Positions 43,388-54,770 of a stretch of 64,000 bases of DNA are shown one piece after another; positions within the stretch are counted from its first letter, which is position 1; each line of letters starts with the position of its first letter. The DNA is from Hydrangea macrophylla. Lineage: Eukaryota > Streptophyta > Magnoliopsida > Cornales > Hydrangeaceae. Under the pieces are notes generated by a model. The model was not told the DNA's origin and searched no databases. It saw only the letters and a program-made list of their open reading frames with translations. Made by a program: the position numbers and the translations under genes. The stretch lies in the NCBI GenBank assembly GCA_033977485.1, contig CM066988.1:72593169-72657168 (forward strand). Reading direction: 5' to 3'.

Positions 43388-44215
43388 AGCCTTTTGCAAA
43401 CTTCCCCAAAACCTCGATGTAAAACTGCTATTGCGATCTGATATAATTACTGCTGGAACCCCGTGTAGTCTTACAATCTCTTTCACATACAACTTCGCTA
43501 ACTTGGATGACTTAGTTGTCTTGATCGGTAAGAAATGTGCTAATTTTGTCAACGTGTCAACTATAGCCTAAAATTTATCATTCATGTTCGGCGACCGTGG
43601 AAATCCATATACAAAATCCATTGTGATTTCATTCCACTTCCATTCTGACACTAGTAATGGTTGTAGTAACCCTGCAGGTACTTGTCTCTTTGCTTTCACC
43701 TGCTGACATGTTGAACACTCAGAAACATACTTAGCAATTTCACACTTCATACCTTTCCACCAAAAGTTCTCTCGCAAGTTCCAGTTCATTTTGTCACTTC
43801 CTGGGTGAACTGTATATTTAGTGCTATGAGCCTCCTCTAAAAGTCATTCTTTCAAGTGTTTCACATTCAGTACACATAATCGATTTCCAAGCTTCAGGGT
43901 TCCTTGTTCCAACATAAAACCAGGTCATTTTCCCAAAGGTATCTCGTCTCTCATTTTGCTCAGATAGACATCGTTAAACTGCTCCCTCTTGATCTCATCA
44001 ATAATATCTGGGTGTGCTATGATCGCCATCATTATGCTACCACTAGTCTCTGGAATCACATCCAATTTGAAATGTTCCATTTCCGTTACCAATTCTTTCT
44101 GTAGGGTTAGCTCGTCAGCTAAGTTTCTTGGCGTCTTCCGACTTAATGCATCAGCTACCACATTATCCTTCCCTAGACGATATTCTATTAAAAGGTCATA
44201 ATCTTTCATCAACTA
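43388..44215 (-). pseudogene. GA integrase, truncated, and RNase H tail
   Basis: RNase H end: YDLLIEYRLGKDNVVADALS (43925-44212). The integrase zinc region YVSECSTCQQVKAKRQVPAG and first core motif EITMDFVYGFPRSP (43568-43789) follow. Then come [25 protein letters not shown] sequence and [25 protein letters not shown] (second catalytic Asp). The sequence stops just beyond at the junction with G3's LTR, so the C-terminus, chromodomain and 3' LTR are lost. Confidence 0.87.
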
Positions 44216-45560
44216 TAACCATCTTCTCTGTCTCATATTCAAATCTCTTTGCATGAAAATGTACTTTAAACTCTTATGATCTATGACCCCATATAGGTAA
44301 TGTCTCCAAATCTTCAAAGCATAAATCACTGCGGCCAATTCAAGATCGGTGTTGGATAATTTACCTCATGTGTCTTCAACTGTCTAGACTCGTAAGCAAT
44401 CACTTTACCACCCTGCATAAGTACACATCCCAAACCTTGATGCGAAGCATCACTATAAATTATAAATCCTTCGGTTCCAGATGGTATTGTCAAGATAGGT
44501 GCTCTCATTAGTCGCGCCTTTAACTCCTGAAAACTGTCTTCACGCTCTTGACTCCATTCAAAAGTAACCTCTTTCCTCGTCAACTTTGTCATAGGTAGTG
44601 AAATCTGTTAGAAAATCTCAATAAAACTACAGTAGTATCCTACTAATCCCAAGAAATTTTGGATTTCGGATACGGATGTCGGACTTTGCTAATTAGATAC
44701 TCTTCCACTTTGTGAGGGTCAACTGAAACTCCATGCTTGTCAATTATGTAACCAAGAAAAGTAATGCTTGATAGCCAGAATTCACACTTCTTCAATTTAC
44801 CAAATAGTTGTCTTTCCCGCAATCTCTGAAGTATCAGCCTCAAATTATTCTCCTATTCTATCTCACTCAGTGAATAAATAAGGATATCATCGATAAACAC
44901 TATCACTAAATCATCTAAGTAGTCCTTGAAGACTTGATTCATAAGATGCATGAAACCTGCTGGAGCATTTGTAACTCCAAACGGCATGACTAGAAATTCA
45001 TAATGTCCGTAACATGTTCTAGCATCTGTCTTCTCAACATCTTTAGTCTTTACCTTCAACTGATGATAACCCGATCTCAAATCTTTCTTTAAAAATACGT
45101 ATGCCCCACGAAGTTGATCAAATAGGTCATCATCTCTCGGTTGGATACTTGTTCTTGATTATCAACTTATTTAACTCTCAGTAGTCAACGCAAATTCTCA
45201 TTAAACCATCTTTTTTCCTTACAAACAACATTAGAGCTCCCCACGGCGATACACTAGGCCGAATGAAACCTTTGTCAAGTAGTTCTTGTAGTTGAACTTT
45301 CAATTCCTTCAGTTCCACAGGTGCCATCCTATATGGTGCTTTTGTTACAGGTCTTGAGTTTGGCATTGTCTCAATGGTAAATTCAATCTCCCTCTTAATA
45401 CGACCATTTGGCAAGTCATCAAGAAATACATCTAAATACTCCCGTACTACTGGGATATCTTCTACTGCCAATTTGGTCGCCGAAGCATCAACCACTGAAC
45501 ATAAAAATCCTCGACATCCTTTCCTAAACAATCTACCCCCTTGGATAGCTGAAATCAACT
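44216..45560 (-). pseudogene. GA reverse transcriptase and RNase H
   Basis: RT: PYRMAPVELKELKVQLQELL, SVSPWGALMLFVRKKDG, a break, then [36 protein letters not shown] and the catalytic FIDDILIYS. RNase [38 protein letters not shown]. Stops or shifts lie near 44600-44640, 44845, 45085-45175 and 44325. Confidence 0.88.
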
Positions 45561-45585
45561 ACGGCAGTGGTGTAACTCCACTCCC

Positions 45586-45963
45586 TTAGAAGCAAAAGTT
45601 CCCATACACTAGTGATTGAAAATTCACCTGTTTTTGTTCACAATCTATGGTAGCTTGGTTAAGAGCTAACCAATCCATTCCTAGTATTACGTCAAAGTGG
45701 TCTACAGTCATTGACTTCTCGCCTAGTTGAATTTTACAGTTCTTGTATGTCGTAGACGTCATTATCAACTTACTAAGGGGTACGACAATAGATAGTTCAT
45801 ATCCTAATAGTGCCCATTTAACATTCAAATATTCAACAAACGCATGCGATACAAATGAATGCGTAGATCCTGAGTCAACAAGTACGCGTGCTAAGTGCGA
45901 ACATACAAGCACCATTCCTGAGACTACTATCTCTGAAGCAGCCATGTCTCCTGGGTTCATCTA
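45586..45963 (-). pseudogene. GA aspartic protease
   Basis: A 124-codon open piece: LARVLVDSGSTHSFVSHAFVE (DSG active site), DHFDVILGMDWLALNQATID. Trp is kept here, unlike in G1. A stop separates it from RT, and the gag knuckle lies upstream. Confidence 0.87.
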
Positions 45964-47015
45964 AAATGATCTCCCTTGACGTTGTTCTATCCCCTGTCCC
46001 CCATCATTAGACTGTCTAGGCTTCGACCCACTGGAAGCTATCGAACTAGCTCCTTGCTGAGAATGCTTCCTTGGACAATTCTTAGCTTGTTATTCAAATA
46101 CTCCGTAATCATAACACTTGCCTCTTATATTAGGAGTCAAATTATCACTACTCCCTCCTAGGTTTGTATTCCGGGGTTTGGTCATGAAACATTGGCCTGA
46201 GTGTGGTCGGTTTATGTCCTCCTGAAATCACTGAAATTGGAACCAGAGCCTCTTGGAAACGGCCTCTTGAACGATCTACCGTGGTTCCTATCACCACCCT
46301 CATTATCCCGTTTGCCTTGCTAATTCTGTCTAGACCATTCCATTCCGCTTTCGACAATAAGCGTTGTTTAATGCACTACTACTACGGTCGAATGCTCATA
46401 GTTCTTTACCCTCAAACAGATATTTTCCCTTAAACCTTCTCCGAATTTCCTTGCCCTATCTTTCTCCTCTGGTACAGAACCATTACCAAATCTCAACAAA
46501 GCGTTATACTTGGAAGTATATTCGGTGACTGTCATGTCCCCTTGCTTGAGGTTATGAAACTCCTACTTTTTCTCATTGTAGGCGGCTTGCGTAATGATTC
46601 GGCTATTGAATTCCGCCTTGAACCCTTCCCATGTAATCGGTGCCCCTTGGTCCAAAACATTTACCCACCAATTCTGAGCATCACCTTTCAGCACGTCACT
46701 TCCATTCTCCATTTTCTCCCTATAAGACATCGGGATAGATCGAAAGATTCTCTCTATGTCCATTATCCAATATTCGGCGAGTGTTAGGTCGGGTGTCCAA
46801 TGAAATTCTGTTGGCTTCTTTTGCGCGAACTATTCAGATATGGATCTCACACCCCTATTTTTGGGACCATGTACTACAGCTATTGGTGCTGCTTCAAACG
46901 GTGGTGTTAGAGGCAATCGATTAGCTATACTCCGTATCATATCTCCCATATTACGAATCTTTTCTGCCATTTCATTCATACGGCAGGTATGTGGTGATAA
47001 TTCTCGGTCATCCAT
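45964..47015 (-). pseudogene. GA gag
   Basis: The start MDDRELSPHT is at 47015. Motifs: WIMDIERIFRSIPMSYREKM, AQNWWVNVLDQGAPITWEGF, DMTVTEYTSKYNALLRFG. A zinc-knuckle remnant near 46070-46115 reads CYDYG and KNC with a stop between, so one Cys is lost. Several stops and shifts break the frame. Confidence 0.82.
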
Positions 47016-47200
47016 GATTGTAACTCCTATAAGTCTTAATGCATAAACACTATGCATGTATGACAATAACATTTATGTATGCATAACAACATACATACGC
47101 ACTAAACATTTTAACATTGTCTGAATGCAATCTAGAACATGTATTGAAACACTCAATACTCCACTCATCACTGCACGGTCCCTGAAGTTTTGTTAACTCT

Positions 47201-47213
47201 AGCTCTGATACCA
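47201..47213 (-). promoter_or_regulatory. Primer binding site of GA
   Basis: Minus strand TGGTATCAGAGCT, complementary to initiator tRNA-Met, five bases inside LTR1 (starting at 47219). Confidence 0.9.
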
Positions 47214-47218
47214 AAAAA

Positions 47219-47993
47219 TGTCACAACCCATCCTACTACGCGCGGAAATAGGACAGGTGGCATGCCACCAAGGCTCATCCAATTCCTTTAAAGTAAAATA
47301 GCAGCGGAAAATATAAATACAATCCTTTAAAATCATAGTTATGAAAGTTTTGCTCAATTGAAAGACTTCCAAAAAGAAAATCACTTTTTGATATAGAGGT
47401 TCAGTCGACTGGAGATGGTACCTTGTCGACCGAAGATCAAAAGAAAAAAGAAGAAAAAGTTCACAGCTCGGTCCAGTCGACTATGTCGGGGACTCAGTCG
47501 ACTGGGCCCTTGATTTCTCAGTGGACTGGTACCTTGTTCGGTCGACTGGACACTATGCATGCAAAATGGTGTGTTTCTGTGTATAAACCAGTCAACTGAT
47601 ACCCCCTTCAGTTGACTGAAGACCCTTATAAACTGAAAGGTTTTGAAGTGAAAAAAAAGGGTCTAGTCGACTGTGTCGTTGACCCAGTGGACTGATCCCT
47701 CCCAGGTTTGCACAATTTCCAGCATTTTAAAATAAGGTTTCTCCAAATTCAAAACCACATAAACACAACAATATTGAACATATCAAAACATAATCTACAA
47801 GAGTTCTATTATAGATTATAGGATCACAAATCCATGACAAGATTCCATTACACAATTTACACACTCCAATTCTTATTACAAGTTGGAATAAACAAAAAAG
47901 TATGATCAAGAGGTGTTTCCCATAGCATTCCTCGGCCTCACTCCTCGCGCGTCTTCTTTCTCTTTTTCTTCTCATCTGCAATAGATTATAGCT
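47219..47993 (-). repeat. LTR1 of the GA/GB array, truncated
   Basis: Matches LTR3 from its TGTCACAACCC inner end through the palindrome array to about 'cttctcatctgcaata' and then jumps into gag (about 47993). The outer 1.2 kb is lost. Confidence 0.85.
47402..47694. repeat. Paired CAGTCGACTG palindromes in LTR1
   Basis: Five pairs start at 47402/47423, 47474/47495, 47519/47539, 47589/47609 and 47664/47685. Spacing within pairs is 20 or 21 bp. Gaps between pairs are 24 to 55 bp. Several copies are one or two bases off the exact palindrome. Confidence 0.93.
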
Positions 47994-48725
47994 CATTACC
48001 CCGTTTTCCTTGCTGATTCTATCTCGACCTTTCCATTCCACTCTCGGCTACAAGCGTTGTTTGTTGCACTGCTGCTTCGATCGAATGCTCATAGATCTCT
48101 ACCCTCAAACGAATATTTTCCCTTAAACCATCTTCAAATTTCCTTGCCCTATCTTCCTCCTCTGGTACTGAACCTTTTCCAAATCTCAACAAAGCGTCAT
48201 ACTTGGAAGTATATTCGGTGACTGTCATGTTCCCTTGCTTGAGGTTATCAAACTCTCGCTTTTTATCATTGTAGGTGGCTCACGGAAAGATTTGGATATT
48301 GAATTCAACCTTGAACCCTTCCCAAGTAATCGGTGCCCCTTGGTCCAAAACATTTACCCACCAATTCTGAGCTTCACCTTTCAGTATGTCACTTGCATTC
48401 TCCATTTTCTCCCTATCAGCATTAGGATAGATCGAAAGATTCTCTCCATGTCAATTATCCAATGCTCGATGACCGTTGGGTCGGGTGTCAAATGAAATTC
48501 AATTGGTTTCTTTTTCGCAAACTGTTCAGATACAGATCTCAAACCCCTATTTTCGGGTACAAGTACTACAACTAACGGTGCTGCTTCAAACGGAGGTATT
48601 GGAGGCAATCGTTCGGCTATAATCCGTATCATATCTCTCATGTTCCCAATCATTCCGCCATTTCATTTATACGCCAGGTATGCGGTGATAATTCTCGGTG
48701 TTCCATGATTGTAACTCCTGTAAGT
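47994..48725 (-). pseudogene. Isolated gag fragment in the middle of the array
   Basis: Homologous to GA and GB gag: ILSNPTV-type start with PPIPPFEAAPLVVV, KMEN, then DMTVTEYTSKYDALLRFGKG and EEEDRARKFEDGLRENIRLR. Protease and pol are absent; gag is joined directly to LTR1. Confidence 0.85.
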
Positions 48726-48892
48726 CTTGATGCATAAATACTATGCATGTCTGACAATAACATTTCATGTATGCATAACAACATACATATGCACTAAACA
48801 TTTTAACATTGTCTTAATGCAATCTAGCACATGTATTGAAACACTCAACACTCCACTCGTCGCCGCACGTTCCACGAAGTTTTGTTACCTCT

Positions 48893-48905
48893 AGCTCTGA
48901 TACCA
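48893..48905 (-). promoter_or_regulatory. Primer binding site of the gag-only unit
   Basis: TGGTATCAGAGCT on the minus strand, five bases inside LTR2. Confidence 0.88.
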
Positions 48906-48910
48906 ATAAA

Positions 48911-50144
48911 TGTCACGACCCATCCCGTAACGTGTCTTCTTTCTCTTTTTCTTCTCACCTGCAATGGAGTAAAGCTCCACTGCTCAGGTATATGCTGAGT
49001 GTACAAATTCTAACATATCCATATATGAAAAAACAAGCTTTAATCTCACAATCACATCAATAGTCTCTAGGAAGAAAAATACGCATTCATAACGGTTCTA
49101 CAATTATTATATGAATTAAGTCCCCCCTTTGACCCACATAGACCACTCAACGTGCTTGCTTAAATTTAGACATGCTTTTCACATTTAAGCGCATGCATAA
49201 ATAACGGGCCTATAATTAATACATGAATTTTTTCCGAATCACAATTCTGTCGTCGAAATCTAAGCCATATATTTCTCTATGTATCATAGGTTAGGATTTC
49301 ATACCTTATGTGATTCCTCACAAACTTTGAGGGAAGTACTACGGAGGAAAATAAATGTCGGATCTCCATTTTTAGATGATTCCAACAAGTTTATACCTAT
49401 TTTTTCCCAGATTTCTAGAAATTAGATTTTTTACAAAAGTTAGCCAAACATGGCCTAATGACTATCAAAACGTAGGTTTTACCTCAAGGAGTCCAATATG
49501 AAATTTGGCCAAAATCTGACGAACGAAAGGTCTCCATTCGTCGTCATAAAGCTCGTGGCAACAAAATCCCCCTTTCTCTCACCTCTCGAGATATTTTATA
49601 AGCTTTCGAAACAAATATGTATCTCACCCTCACCTATTTGTAGGCAAACTTTCTAACAATTGCATTTACCTCCCCGCGAGTTCTCAACACTTCTAATTAA
49701 CTCCTGAAACGTCGTACACGTCCATTTTATACCTTTACGAGTGAAAAATATTAATTACAAAAGTTTTTGACTAATTTCTGTTTGGGTACAAAATTACGTC
49801 CGAAAACTAAATTATGTGGAATCTTTACATAACCTATCTTTTATTTAACGTGCCACTCACGTTCTCACCACAGTGTTAAAAATGTACTACAGCGATATCA
49901 AAACTGCAAGAAATTATACTATACAGGCATAATTCACTATTCGTAAAATACCAGGTATATCAAATAGCATATAAATAATATAAATACCATTTAATCATGC
50001 CAATGCAATATGAATCCCATGTCCTCACTGACACCCTACTGTTGAGTCAAAGTTAACCTCATTCACCATTATTAAATAACATTGATAATTCACAAAATTA
50101 AAATATCCACGACAAAGCCATGAAATTTTTGAACGGATGTGACA
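48911..50144 (-). repeat. LTR2, shared middle LTR lacking the palindrome array
   Basis: Minus strand: starts TGTCACATCCGTTC, ends GGGTCGTGACA. Compared with LTR3 it lacks about 705 bp, including all CAGTCGACTG pairs. The breakpoints share ACGYG (GTTACGCG and CACGCG in LTR3; GTAACGTG here). To its right is a purine tract (TTGGAGGGGAGAGT), as for a 3' LTR of GB. Confidence 0.85.
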
Positions 50145-50159
50145 ACTCTCCCCTCCAAA

Positions 50160-50475
50160 AAGGAAGTTTGTCCCCAAACATATACCTCATACGTCGAACA
50201 TGTGCAGATACTCATTATTCATTTCTTCTTCACCTTCTCATGTAGCCTCTTCAACCATATGGCTACACCATAATACCTTCACCATTGAAATTGTCTTGGT
50301 CCTCAAGACTTGTTCCTTCCGATCCAATATCTCTATTGGATGTTCTATATAGGTTAAGTCTTCTTGAATCTGTAATGGTTCCGGTACTACGATCTTGTTC
50401 ACATCCGGTATGCACCGTCTCAACATAGATACATGGAAAACGTTGTGTACATGTTCCAATTTTGACGACAAGGCT
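50160..50475 (-). pseudogene. GB integrase C-terminus with chromodomain
   Basis: KLEHVHNVFHVSMLRRCIPD then IEILDRKEQVLRTKTISMVK and VLWCSHMVEEAT. This is the short Tekay-type chromodomain, which directs integration towards certain chromatin marks in chromoviruses. The usual Arg-Asn-His of the motif reads Cys-Ser-His here. Confidence 0.85.
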
Positions 50476-51540
50476 AGTCAGTAAGCCACTGGTCCTATTC
50501 TTTCTAGGATTTCAAAAGGTCCTACAAATCTCGGGTTAAGCTTTCCCCTCTTTCCGAATTATACAATGCCTTTCGAAGGCGATACTCTCAGATACACAAG
50601 GTCTCCTACCTCAAACGTCATCGGATGTTGCTTTAAGTCCGCATAACTCTTATAACGACTTTGAGCTACCTTAAGTCGCTCGTGGATCAGCTTTACCTTC
50701 TCAGTAGTCACCTGTAGTAACTCAGTTCCTAGCAACTTTCTCTTCCTAACTTTGGTACAACAAACTGGTGATCGACACTTACGCCCATACAATGCTTTAT
50801 ACCGTGCCATCTTAATACTTTACTGGAATCCATTGCTGTAGGCGAACTCGATTAATGGTAGGTATTTCTCCCAATCACTTCCAAAATCTAGAACACACAA
50901 TCGAAGCATATCCTCTTGCATCTGAATCATGGGCTCTGACTACCCGTCTGTCTGAGGATGAAATGTAGTACTGAAACTCAGCTTCGTACCCATAGCATTT
51001 TGCAAACTTCCCCAAAACCTCAATGTTAAACTACTATCGTAATTTGATACAATTACTACTCAAACCCCGTATAGTCTTATAATCTCTTTCACATACAACT
51101 CCGCTAACTTGGACGGCTTAGTTGTCTTGATTGGTACAAAATGTGTTGATTTTGTCAACCTGTGAACTATAGCCCAAATCTTATCATTCTTGTTCGGCGA
51201 TCGTGGAAATCCAGATACAAAAACCATTATGATTTCATTCCACTTCCACTCTGACATTAGTAATGGTGGTAGTAACCCCGCAGGTACTTGTCTCTCTGCT
51301 TTCACCTGCTGACATGCTAAACACTCAGAAACATACTTAGCAATTTCACACTTCGTACCTTTCTGCCAAAAGTTCTCGAGCATGTTCCGGTACCTTTTAT
51401 TACTTCCTGGGTGAACTGTATACTTAATGCAATGAGCCTCCTCCAAAAGTCGCTCTTTCAAGTCTTTCACATTCGGTACACATAATCGATTTCCAAGATT
51501 CAGGGTTCCTTGTTCCAATATAAAACCAGGTCATTTTCCC
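50476..51540 (-). pseudogene. GB integrase
   Basis: Zinc region KCEIAKYVSECLACQQVKAE, core NEIIMVFVSGFPRSPNKND (Asp replaced by Val at the first catalytic position), KSTHFVPIKTTKPSKLAEL, and downstream ARYKALYGRKCRSPVCC and SYADLKQHPMTFEVGDLVYL. Stops occur near 51060, 50820 and 50540. Confidence 0.87.
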
Positions 51541-53150
51541 AAAGGTATCTCGTCTCTCATTTTGCACAGATAGACATCGTTAAACTGCTCCCTCTTGATC
51601 TCATCAATAATATATGGGTGTGCTATGATTGCCATCATTAAGCTACCACTAGTCTCTAGAATCACATCCAATTCAAAATGTTCCATTTTCTTTACCAATT
51701 CTTTCTGTTGGGTTAGCTTATCGGCTAAGTTTCTTGGTGTCTTCTAGCTTAATGCATCAGCTACCACATTAGCCTTCCCCGAATGATATTCTATTGAAAG
51801 GTCATAATCTTTCATCAACTATAACCATCTTCTCTGTCTTATATTCAAATCTCTTTGCGTGAAAATGTACTTCAAACTCTTATGATCTGTGACCCTGTAT
51901 AGGTAATGTCTCTAAATCTTCAAAGCATAAATCACTGCGGCCAATTCAAGATCGTGTGTTGGGTAATTTACCTCATGTGTCTTCAACTGTCTAGATGCGT
52001 AAGCAATCACTTTACCACCTTGCATAAGTACACATCCCAACCCTTGATGCGAAGCATCACTATAAATTATATATCCTTCAGTTCTGAATGGTATTGCCAA
52101 GATAGGTGCTCTCGTTAGTCGCGCCTTTAACTCTTGAAAACTCTCTTCATACTCTTGACTCCATTCAAAAGTAACCCCTTTCCTCATCAACTTTGTCATA
52201 GGTAGTGAAATCTTTGAGAAAATCTCAATAAAATGGCGGTAGTATCCTACTAATCCCAAGAAACTTTGAATTTTGGATATGGATGTCAGCCTTTTCCAAT
52301 TAGATACTACTTCCACTTTGTGAGGGTCAACTGAAACTCCATGCTTGTCAATCACGTGACCAAGAAAAGTAAGGCTTGACAGCCAGAATTCATACTTCTT
52401 CAATTTACCAAATAGTTGTCTTTCCCGTAATCTCTGAAGTATCAGCCTTAAATGATTCTCCTGTTCTATCTCACTCGTTGAATAAATAAGGATATCATCG
52501 ATAAACACTATCACTAAATTGTCCAAGTAGTCCTTGAAGACTCGATTCATATGATCCAATAACGCTGCTGGTGCATTTGTAATTCCAAACGGCATGACTA
52601 GAAATTTATAATGTCCGTAACGTATTCTAAAATCTGTCTTCTCAATATCTTCGGCCTTTACCTTCAACTGATGATATCCCGATCTCAAATCTATCTTTAA
52701 AAATACTTGTGCCCCACGAAGTTGATCAAATAGTTCATCATTTCTTGGCAATGGATACTTATTTTTTATTGTCAACTTATTTAATGTTCGGTAGTCAACG
52801 CATATTCTCATTGAACAATCTTTCTTCTTTACAAACAACACCGGAGCTTCTCACGGGGATACACTAGGTAGAATGAAATCTTTGTCAAGTAGTTCTTGTA
52901 GTTGGACTTTCAATTCCTTCAGTTCCATGGGTGCCATTCTATATGGTGCTTTTGATACGGGTCTTGAGTCTGGCATTGTCTCAAAGGTAAACTCAATCTC
53001 CCTCTTAATAAGAACATCAGGCAAGTCATTAAAAAATACATCTGGATACTCCCATACTACTGGGATATCTTCTACTATCTATTCAGTCGCCAAAGCATCA
53101 ACCACAGAACATAAAAATCCTCGGCATCCTTTCCGTAACAATCTACTCGC
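51541..53150 (-). pseudogene. GB reverse transcriptase and RNase H
   Basis: The longest gypsy frame in the window is here (309 codons, 51912-52841): [57 protein letters not shown], catalytic [29 protein letters not shown], and RNase [38 protein letters not shown]. Stops flank it at 51909 and about 52845. Confidence 0.9.
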
Positions 53151-53592
53151 TTGGATAGCTGAAATCAAGTACGGCGGTGGTGTAACTCCACTTCCTTGGA
53201 AACAAAAGTTCCCATGCACTGGTGATTGAAAATTCACCTCTTTGTGTTCACAATCAATGGTAGCTTGGTTAAGAGCTAACCAATCCATTCCTAGTATTAC
53301 ATCAAAGTGGTTCCAACAATTAGTATAAGGTCTACGGTGATTGACTTCTTGCCTAGTTGAATTTCACAGCTCTAGTATATCGTAGACGTCATTATTGACT
53401 TACTAAGGGGTACAGCAATAGATAGTTCATATCCTAACGGTTCCCATTTAACATTTAGATATTCAACAAAGGCATGCGATACAAATGAATGCGTAGACCC
53501 TGAGTCAACAAGTATGCGTGCTAAGTGAGAACATACAAGCACCATACCTAAGACTATTGTCTCTGAAGCAACCATGTCACCTTGGTTCATCT
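53151..53592 (-). pseudogene. GB aspartic protease
   Basis: LARILVDSGSTHSFVSHAFVE carries the DSG site; a frame change near 53330-53372 follows, then MDWLALNQATIDCEHKE. Closely similar to GA protease. Confidence 0.85.
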
Positions 53593-54575
53593 AAAATGCT
53601 CTCCCTTGACATTGTTCTGTCCCCTATTCCCCATTGTTTAACTGTCTAAGATTCGACCCTCTTGAAGTTATCAAACTAGCTCCTTACTGAGAATGCTTCC
53701 TCGAACAATTCTTAGCTTGCTGTCCAAATACTCTGTAATCATAACACTTGCCTCTCATATCAGGAGTCAAATTAGCACTACTCCCTCCTAGGTTCCTATT
53801 CTAGGGTTTGGTCATGAAACATTGGCCTGAGTGTGGTCAGTTGGCGTCCTCCTGAAATCATTGAAATTGGAACCAGAGCCTCTTGGAAATGGCCTCTTGA
53901 ACGATCTGCCTTGGTTCCTATTACCACCCTCATTACCCCGTTTTCCTTGCTAATTCTGTCTTTACCCTCAAACGGATATTTTCCCTTAATCCTTCTTCAA
54001 ATATTCTTGCCTATATTCCTCCTCTGGTACTGAACCTTTCCCAAATCTCAACAAAGCATTTTTCTTGGAAGTATATTTGGTGACTGTCATGTCCCATTGC
54101 TTGAGGTTATCAAACTCTTGCTTTTTCTCATTATAGGCGGCTCGCGGAAAGATTCGGTGATTGAATTTTGCCTTGAACCCTTCCCATGTAATCGGTGCCC
54201 CTTGGTCTAAAACATTACTCACCAATTCTGAGCTTCACCTTTCAGCACGTCACTTGCATTCTCCATTTTCTCCCTATCAAACATCGGGATAGATCGAAAG
54301 ATTCTCTCCATGTCCATTATTCAATGTTCGGCGAACGTTAGGTCGGGTGTCTAATGAAATTCTATTGGTTTCTTTTACGCGAACTATTCAGATACGGATC
54401 TCATACCCCTATTTTGGGGTACATGTAAACATCTATCAGTGCTGCTACAAACGGAGGTGTTGGAGGCAATCATTCCACTATATTCCTTATCTTATCTCCC
54501 ATGTTCCCAATCATTTCTGCCATTTTATTCATACGTTGGGTGTGCGGTGATAATTCTCGGTCATCCATGATTGTA
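53593..54575 (-). pseudogene. GB gag
   Basis: The start MDDRELSPHT is near 54570. The capsid core carries LDQGAPITWEGFKAKFNHRI and KQWDMTVTKYTSKKNALLRF, and a degenerate knuckle region lies near 53690-53740. Compared with GA it lacks part of the segment around 53960. Several stops. Confidence 0.82.
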
Positions 54576-54752
54576 ACTCCTGTAAGTCTCAATGCATAAA
54601 CACTATTCATATATGATAATAATATTTCATGTATGCATAACAACATACATACGCACTAAACATTTAACATTGTCTGAATGCAATCTAGAACATGTATTGA
54701 AACACTCAAACTCCACTCATCGCCGCACGTTCCCCGAAGTTTTGTTACCTCT

Positions 54753-54765
54753 AACTCTGATACCA
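54753..54765 (-). promoter_or_regulatory. Primer binding site of GB
   Basis: TGGTATCAGAGTT on the minus strand, five bases inside LTR3; the last bases differ from the GA copy. Confidence 0.88.
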
Positions 54766-54770
54766 ATAAA

